A stretch of DNA of 64,000 bases, taken from Salmonella enterica subsp. diarizonae. Its GTDB lineage: Bacteria > Pseudomonadota > Gammaproteobacteria > Enterobacterales > Enterobacteriaceae. The notes under the pieces were generated by a model. It searched no databases. It worked only from the letters and a program-made list of their open reading frames with translations, and was not told the DNA's origin. Where the stretch lies: assembly GCF_008692785.1 (NCBI RefSeq), contig NZ_VXJV01000005.1, positions 248,001-312,000 of the forward strand, read 5' to 3'. Below are positions 60,524 through 64,000 of the stretch, piece by piece. How positions within the stretch are numbered: the stretch's first letter is position 1; every line of letters begins with the position of its first letter. The translations under genes and the position numbers were made by a program.

Positions 60524-61768
60524 ATGAATCGACAATCCTGGCTGCTCAATCTCAGCCTGTTGAAGACGCATCCTGCATTTCGCGCAGTATTTCTGGCCCG
60601 ATTTATTTCTATTGTCTCGCTGGGGCTGCTTGGCGTAGCGGTTCCGGTACAGATCCAAATGATGACGTACTCCACCTGGCAGGTGGGGCTGTCGGTAACG
60701 TTAACCGGCGGTGCCATGTTTATTGGCTTAATGGTGGGCGGCGTACTGGCCGATCGTTACGAACGCAAAAAGGTGATTCTGCTGGCGCGCGGTACTTGCG
60801 GTATTGGTTTTATTGGCCTGTGCGTGAACGCGCTGTTACCGGAACCGTCATTGCTGGCGATATATCTTCTTGGCCTGTGGGACGGCTTTTTCGCGTCTCT
60901 GGGCGTGACCGCTTTACTGGCGGCGACGCCAGCACTGGTCGGAAGAGAAAATCTGATGCAGGCCGGTGCGATTACCATGCTGACGGTACGTCTGGGATCG
61001 GTTATTTCGCCGATGTTGGGGGGCATATTGCTTGCCAGCGGCGGCGTAGCCTGGAACTACGGGCTGGCGGCAGCCGGGACGTTTATCACGTTACTGCCGT
61101 TACTGACATTACCGCGACTGCCTGTTCCTCCGCAGCCGCGGGAAAATCCTTTTATCGCGTTGCTGGCGGCATTTCGTTTTTTGCTCGCCAGTCCGCTTAT
61201 CGGCGGTATTGTGCTACTTGGCGGTCTGGTGACGATGGCAAGCGCGGTACGCGTACTCTATCCGGCGCTGGCGATGAGCTGGCAGATGTCGGCGGCGCAA
61301 ATCGGTTTACTGTATGCGGCAATTCCGCTGGGGGCGGCCATTGGTGCGCTAACCAGCGGACAACTGGCGCATAGTGTTCGTCCGGGACTCATTATGCTGG
61401 TTTCGACGGTCGGTTCCTTTCTGGCGGTGGGACTGTTCGCCATCATGCCGGTCTGGATCGCGGGGGTTATCTGTTTGGCGCTGTTTGGCTGGCTGAGTGC
61501 CATCAGCTCGTTATTACAATACACCCTGCTGCAAACCCAGACGCCGGAAAATATGCTGGGGCGAATGAACGGCCTGTGGACCGCGCAAAACGTCACGGGA
61601 GACGCTATCGGCGCGGCGCTGTTAGGCGGTTTTGGCGCAATGATGACGCCGGTCGCTTCCGCGAGCGTGAGTGGATTTGGACTGGTGATTATCGGTTTGC
61701 TGCTGCTGTTAGTGCTGGGCGAGCTACGCCGTTTTCGCCAGACGCCGCCGGTTAGCGATGCTGGCTGA
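60524..61768 (+). CDS. entS: Enterobactin exporter EntS
   Basis: A 414-residue major facilitator exporter that pumps enterobactin from the cytoplasm to the periplasm. Twelve hydrophobic segments; the MFS loop 2-3 motif reads [13 protein letters not shown] near 72-84. ATG start chosen because it matches the family N-terminus ([20 protein letters not shown]). Divergent from fepD. Confidence 0.96.
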   Translation: MNRQSWLLNLSLLKTHPAFRAVFLARFISIVSLGLLGVAVPVQIQMMTYSTWQVGLSVTLTGGAMFIGLMVGGVLADRYERKKVILLARGTCGIGFIGLCVNALLPEPSLLAIYLLGLWDGFFASLGVTALLAATPALVGRENLMQAGAITMLTVRLGSVISPMLGGILLASGGVAWNYGLAAAGTFITLLPLLTLPRLPVPPQPRENPFIALLAAFRFLLASPLIGGIVLLGGLVTMASAVRVLYPALAMSWQMSAAQIGLLYAAIPLGAAIGALTSGQLAHSVRPGLIMLVSTVGSFLAVGLFAIMPVWIAGVICLALFGWLSAISSLLQYTLLQTQTPENMLGRMNGLWTAQNVTGDAIGAALLGGFGAMMTPVASASVSGFGLVIIGLLLLLVLGELRRFRQTPPVSDAG

Positions 61769-61780
61769 TGACGACGCGTT

Positions 61781-61816
61781 TATCCGACCGACAAAATCTG
61801 TCTGGTCGGTCGGATA
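61781..61816. repeat. Palindrome between entS and fepB
   Basis: Arms tatccgaccga and tcggtcggata form a strong hairpin between the convergent genes. REP-like and possibly terminating both. Confidence 0.7.
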
Positions 61817-61830
61817 AGACCCCGGCAACG

Positions 61831-62787
61831 CTAAAATAGGGCGGCAAGCCGGTTAAGCAGCAACGTTGCGCTGTAATAATCCAGACGGAACGTCTCCGTA
61901 CCCAGCGCATAGACGCGCTTATTTTGCACCGCTGGCAGGTGCGCCAGCAGCGGATTGGCGTAAAGGGCCGCGACATCTTTGCTGTCGCCGGCAAACAGGA
62001 AGAGAGATTCACCGTTTAACCCGGCGGCCAGATTTTCACCGCCAAGCTGAATGATATCGTGGCGCTTACCCTGGCTTTTGCTGGTTTGCAGCCCACGGGG
62101 CAATGTTGCCAGCGTAAAGCCTAACTGTACCAATAGTTTGCCCTGTGCTGATTCTGGCGTCCATAGATTGGCGCTATGCGCGGCAGGGGTATACACCAGC
62201 GCGCTAACCGGCTGAGGCGGCAGGGCGATTTGCTGTTTTACCGTCGTCAGTTGCGCCTCAAATTTCGCTATTCGCGCGGCGGCCTGTTTCTCCTGACCGG
62301 TGATCTCGCCAAGCTGAGTGAGCAAACTCTGCCAGCTTTTATCGTCATAATTGATGACGAGCGTCGGCGCGATAACGGAGAGCTGATCGTAAAGCGCCAG
62401 CGCCGAATCGCCGCCAGTGGCGCTAATCAAAATGAGATCCGGCAGTTGCGCGGCGATTGCTTCGGCATTCGGTTCGCCGATGTACAGACGGGCGACATGA
62501 CGAGCCTTTGCTACGTCACTCCACTGGCGCATAAACCCTTGATCGTCAGCAAAGCGGTTATTCGGGGTAGTGGCACCGCTGGCGACGACGGGCGCATCAA
62601 TCGCCAGCAGCGAGCCTGTTAACGTCACGCTGGTAGAGACGATACGCGCGGGCTTGTGGTCCAGGGTATGAACGCCGCGGTTGTCCTGGATTTGCCGGGG
62701 CCAACCCGCATCCTGGGCTAAGGATATTCCTGAAACAGATAAACCAACCATTAGAAGCAGCAAACGATGAAAGGCGGGAAGTCTCAC
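61831..62787 (-). CDS. fepB: Periplasmic ferric enterobactin-binding protein FepB
   Basis: A 318-residue binding protein delivering ferric enterobactin to FepDG. Signal peptide (about 1-24, cleavage after SLAQ), then a class III two-lobed fold with [20 protein letters not shown] near 41-60 and the [18 protein letters not shown] segment near 103. Divergent from entC with Fur boxes between. Confidence 0.96.
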   Translation of the reverse strand: MRLPAFHRLLLLMVGLSVSGISLAQDAGWPRQIQDNRGVHTLDHKPARIVSTSVTLTGSLLAIDAPVVASGATTPNNRFADDQGFMRQWSDVAKARHVARLYIGEPNAEAIAAQLPDLILISATGGDSALALYDQLSVIAPTLVINYDDKSWQSLLTQLGEITGQEKQAAARIAKFEAQLTTVKQQIALPPQPVSALVYTPAAHSANLWTPESAQGKLLVQLGFTLATLPRGLQTSKSQGKRHDIIQLGGENLAAGLNGESLFLFAGDSKDVAALYANPLLAHLPAVQNKRVYALGTETFRLDYYSATLLLNRLAALF

Positions 62788-62810
62788 AATAGCGTCCTGT
62801 TATTAATAAA

Positions 62811-62829
62811 GTTAATGCTTCTCATTTTC
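62811..62829. promoter_or_regulatory. Fur box near the fepB start
   Basis: gttaatgcttctcattttc matches the Fur consensus at 14 of 19 positions, 24 bases upstream of the fepB ATG. Confidence 0.6.
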
Positions 62830-62925
62830 ATGTTAGCGGCAGCGAGATGCAAGCCTTAGCGCCATTTAAGTCATGACCAGAGTTGACAGAGCGACGTTTT
62901 ACTCTTAGGTTAGCGCACTAAAAAT

Positions 62926-62944
62926 AGAAATGATAATCATTATT
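62926..62944. promoter_or_regulatory. Fur box upstream of entC
   Basis: agaaatgataatcattatt carries the intact core AATGATAATCATT of the Fur consensus, 27 bases before the entC start. Confidence 0.88.
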
Positions 62945-62970
62945 ATAAGCCTTTATCATTGGAGGATGAT

Positions 62971-64000
62971 ATGGATATGCCACTGACCGAGGACGCTCAG
63001 GAGACAATGGCAACGCTTGCTCCCGACTGCTTTTTCTTCATGTCGCCGTATCGCAGTTTTACCACCTCTGGGTGTTTCGCCCGTTATACCGAGCCTGCGG
63101 CCGCCGGGGATTCGCCGGATAGCCCTTTCCAGCAGAAATTGCGCCAGCAGTTTACCGAGGCCAAATCGCAGGGCATCGCCAACCCTATCCTGGTGGGGGC
63201 GATCCCCTTTGATACCCGCCAGCCGTCGTCGCTATTTATTCCGATGGAGTGTCAGTGCTTTTCCCGCCAGGAAAAGCAGCGCACGGCGCGTTATTTTACC
63301 GACCATCAATCGCTGACGGTGACGGCGCGAAAGGCGATTCCGGAGCAGGATGCTTTTGAAGCGATGGTCGCACGCGCGGCTATGCTGACCGCCACGCCAG
63401 ATGTCGATAAAGTGGTGCTTTCCCGGCTGATAGATATCACCACTGACATGGCGGTGGATAGCGGAGCATTGCTGGAGCGGATGGTTGCGCAGAATCCAGT
63501 TAGTTACAACTTCCATGTGCCGCTGGCGGATGGCGGCGTTCTGCTGGGTGCCAGCCCCGAATTGCTGCTACGCAAAGAGGGCGATAGGTTTAGTTCGCTG
63601 CCGTTAGCAGGCTCAGCGCGCCGACAGCCGGATGACGTTCTGGATCGCGAGGCGGGAAACCGACTGCTGGCTTCACAAAAAGATCGCCATGAACATGAGC
63701 TGGTGACTCAGGCGATGAAGCAGATCCTGCGCGATCGCAGCACGGAACTGCAATTACCTTCCTCTCCGCAGTTGATCACCACGCCGACGCTATGGCATCT
63801 CGGTACGCCGTTTGAGGGCAAGGCCAACGCCGGAGAAAACGCGCTGACGCTGGCCTGTCTGCTGCATCCGACGCCTGCGCTAAGCGGTTTCCCCCATCAG
63901 GTCGCGAAAAAGCTGATCGCTGAACTGGAACCGTTCGATCGGGAACTGTTTGGCGGTATTGTCGGCTGGTGCGACGCCGAAGGAAACGGCGAGTGGGTAG
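62971..64000 (+). CDS. entC: Isochorismate synthase EntC, N-terminal part
   Basis: Converts chorismate to isochorismate, the first committed step to dihydroxybenzoate for enterobactin. The window ends after 343 codons, near the C-terminus of the roughly 391-residue enzyme. The start MDMPLTEDAQ follows a strong ribosome site (ggagg). Chorismate-enzyme signatures visible: VDKVVLSRLIDI near 148, LLGASPELLL near 190, PLAGSARR near 213, DRHEHELVTQAM near 238 and LFGGIVGWCDAEGNGEWV at the edge. The remaining C-terminus lies outside. Confidence 0.96.
   Translation, partial: MDMPLTEDAQETMATLAPDCFFFMSPYRSFTTSGCFARYTEPAAAGDSPDSPFQQKLRQQFTEAKSQGIANPILVGAIPFDTRQPSSLFIPMECQCFSRQEKQRTARYFTDHQSLTVTARKAIPEQDAFEAMVARAAMLTATPDVDKVVLSRLIDITTDMAVDSGALLERMVAQNPVSYNFHVPLADGGVLLGASPELLLRKEGDRFSSLPLAGSARRQPDDVLDREAGNRLLASQKDRHEHELVTQAMKQILRDRSTELQLPSSPQLITTPTLWHLGTPFEGKANAGENALTLACLLHPTPALSGFPHQVAKKLIAELEPFDRELFGGIVGWCDAEGNGEWV

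Noticed and set aside
60475..61374. 299-codon frame overlapping entS in another frame
   Set aside because: Shadow frame; its translation is Arg/Gly-rich and lacks membrane segments, while entS is clearly real.

Overview
The window is chromosomal DNA of a Salmonella enterica lineage. The type 1 fimbrial locus has the Salmonella layout (fimAICDHF followed by fimZ, fimY, an EAL gene and fimW next to argU). apeE, ramR/ramA and sfbBC are also Salmonella hallmarks, while purEK, cysS, folD, pheP, mscM and the enterobactin cluster follow the E. coli/Salmonella backbone order. Several proteins (for example RamR and the accessory loci) differ from my recollection of serovar Typhimurium, so a diverged serovar or subspecies is likely; this is inference.

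Layout. 1-8045 is housekeeping: the end of an sfb/metNI-type ABC importer, selU, purK-purE with a PurR box, lpxH, ppiB, cysS, ybcJ and folD. 8046-18219 is the type 1 fimbriae operon and its regulators. 18443-18519 is tRNA-Arg(UCU) argU (fimU), used as an integration site: two further imperfect copies of the tRNA 3' end lie at 18896-18938 and 26324-26358, with integrase tail remnants just after the intact tRNA.

The interval 18940-26323, bounded by tRNA-derived repeats, is the most remarkable part. It holds a minus-strand set: a KdgM-type outer-membrane porin, an autotransporter, and a lyase that reads through its whole length like Proteus vulgaris chondroitinase ABC, with all four catalytic residues kept. 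A decayed C-terminus of what looks like a second family-8-like lyase abuts the right-hand tRNA repeat. I read this as a surface system for cutting and importing host glycosaminoglycans.

26449-26960 holds relics of a silver/copper resistance (cus/sil) locus: a frameshifted silE/pcoE-like gene and a short cusA fragment. They are followed by the reactive-chlorine locus rclR-rclABC, a coiled-coil protein with an HPD (J-domain-like) motif, pheP, mscM (ybdG) and apeE. 37223-43424 is an AT-rich, probably acquired beta-glucoside PTS cluster (IIB, IIC, IIA, ScrY/BglH-like porin, 6-phospho-beta-glucosidase) with a divergent GntR regulator. 43855-47635 carries nfsB, ramR-ybdF, ramA, ybdJ and ybdK.

From 47663 to the end is the enterobactin system: entD, fepA, fes, ybdZ, entF, fepE, fepC-fepG-fepD, entS, fepB and the start of entC. 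Its divergent promoters carry Fur boxes, so synthesis (EntC, D, F), export (EntS), uptake (FepA, B, C, D, G) and iron release (Fes) respond together to iron shortage.
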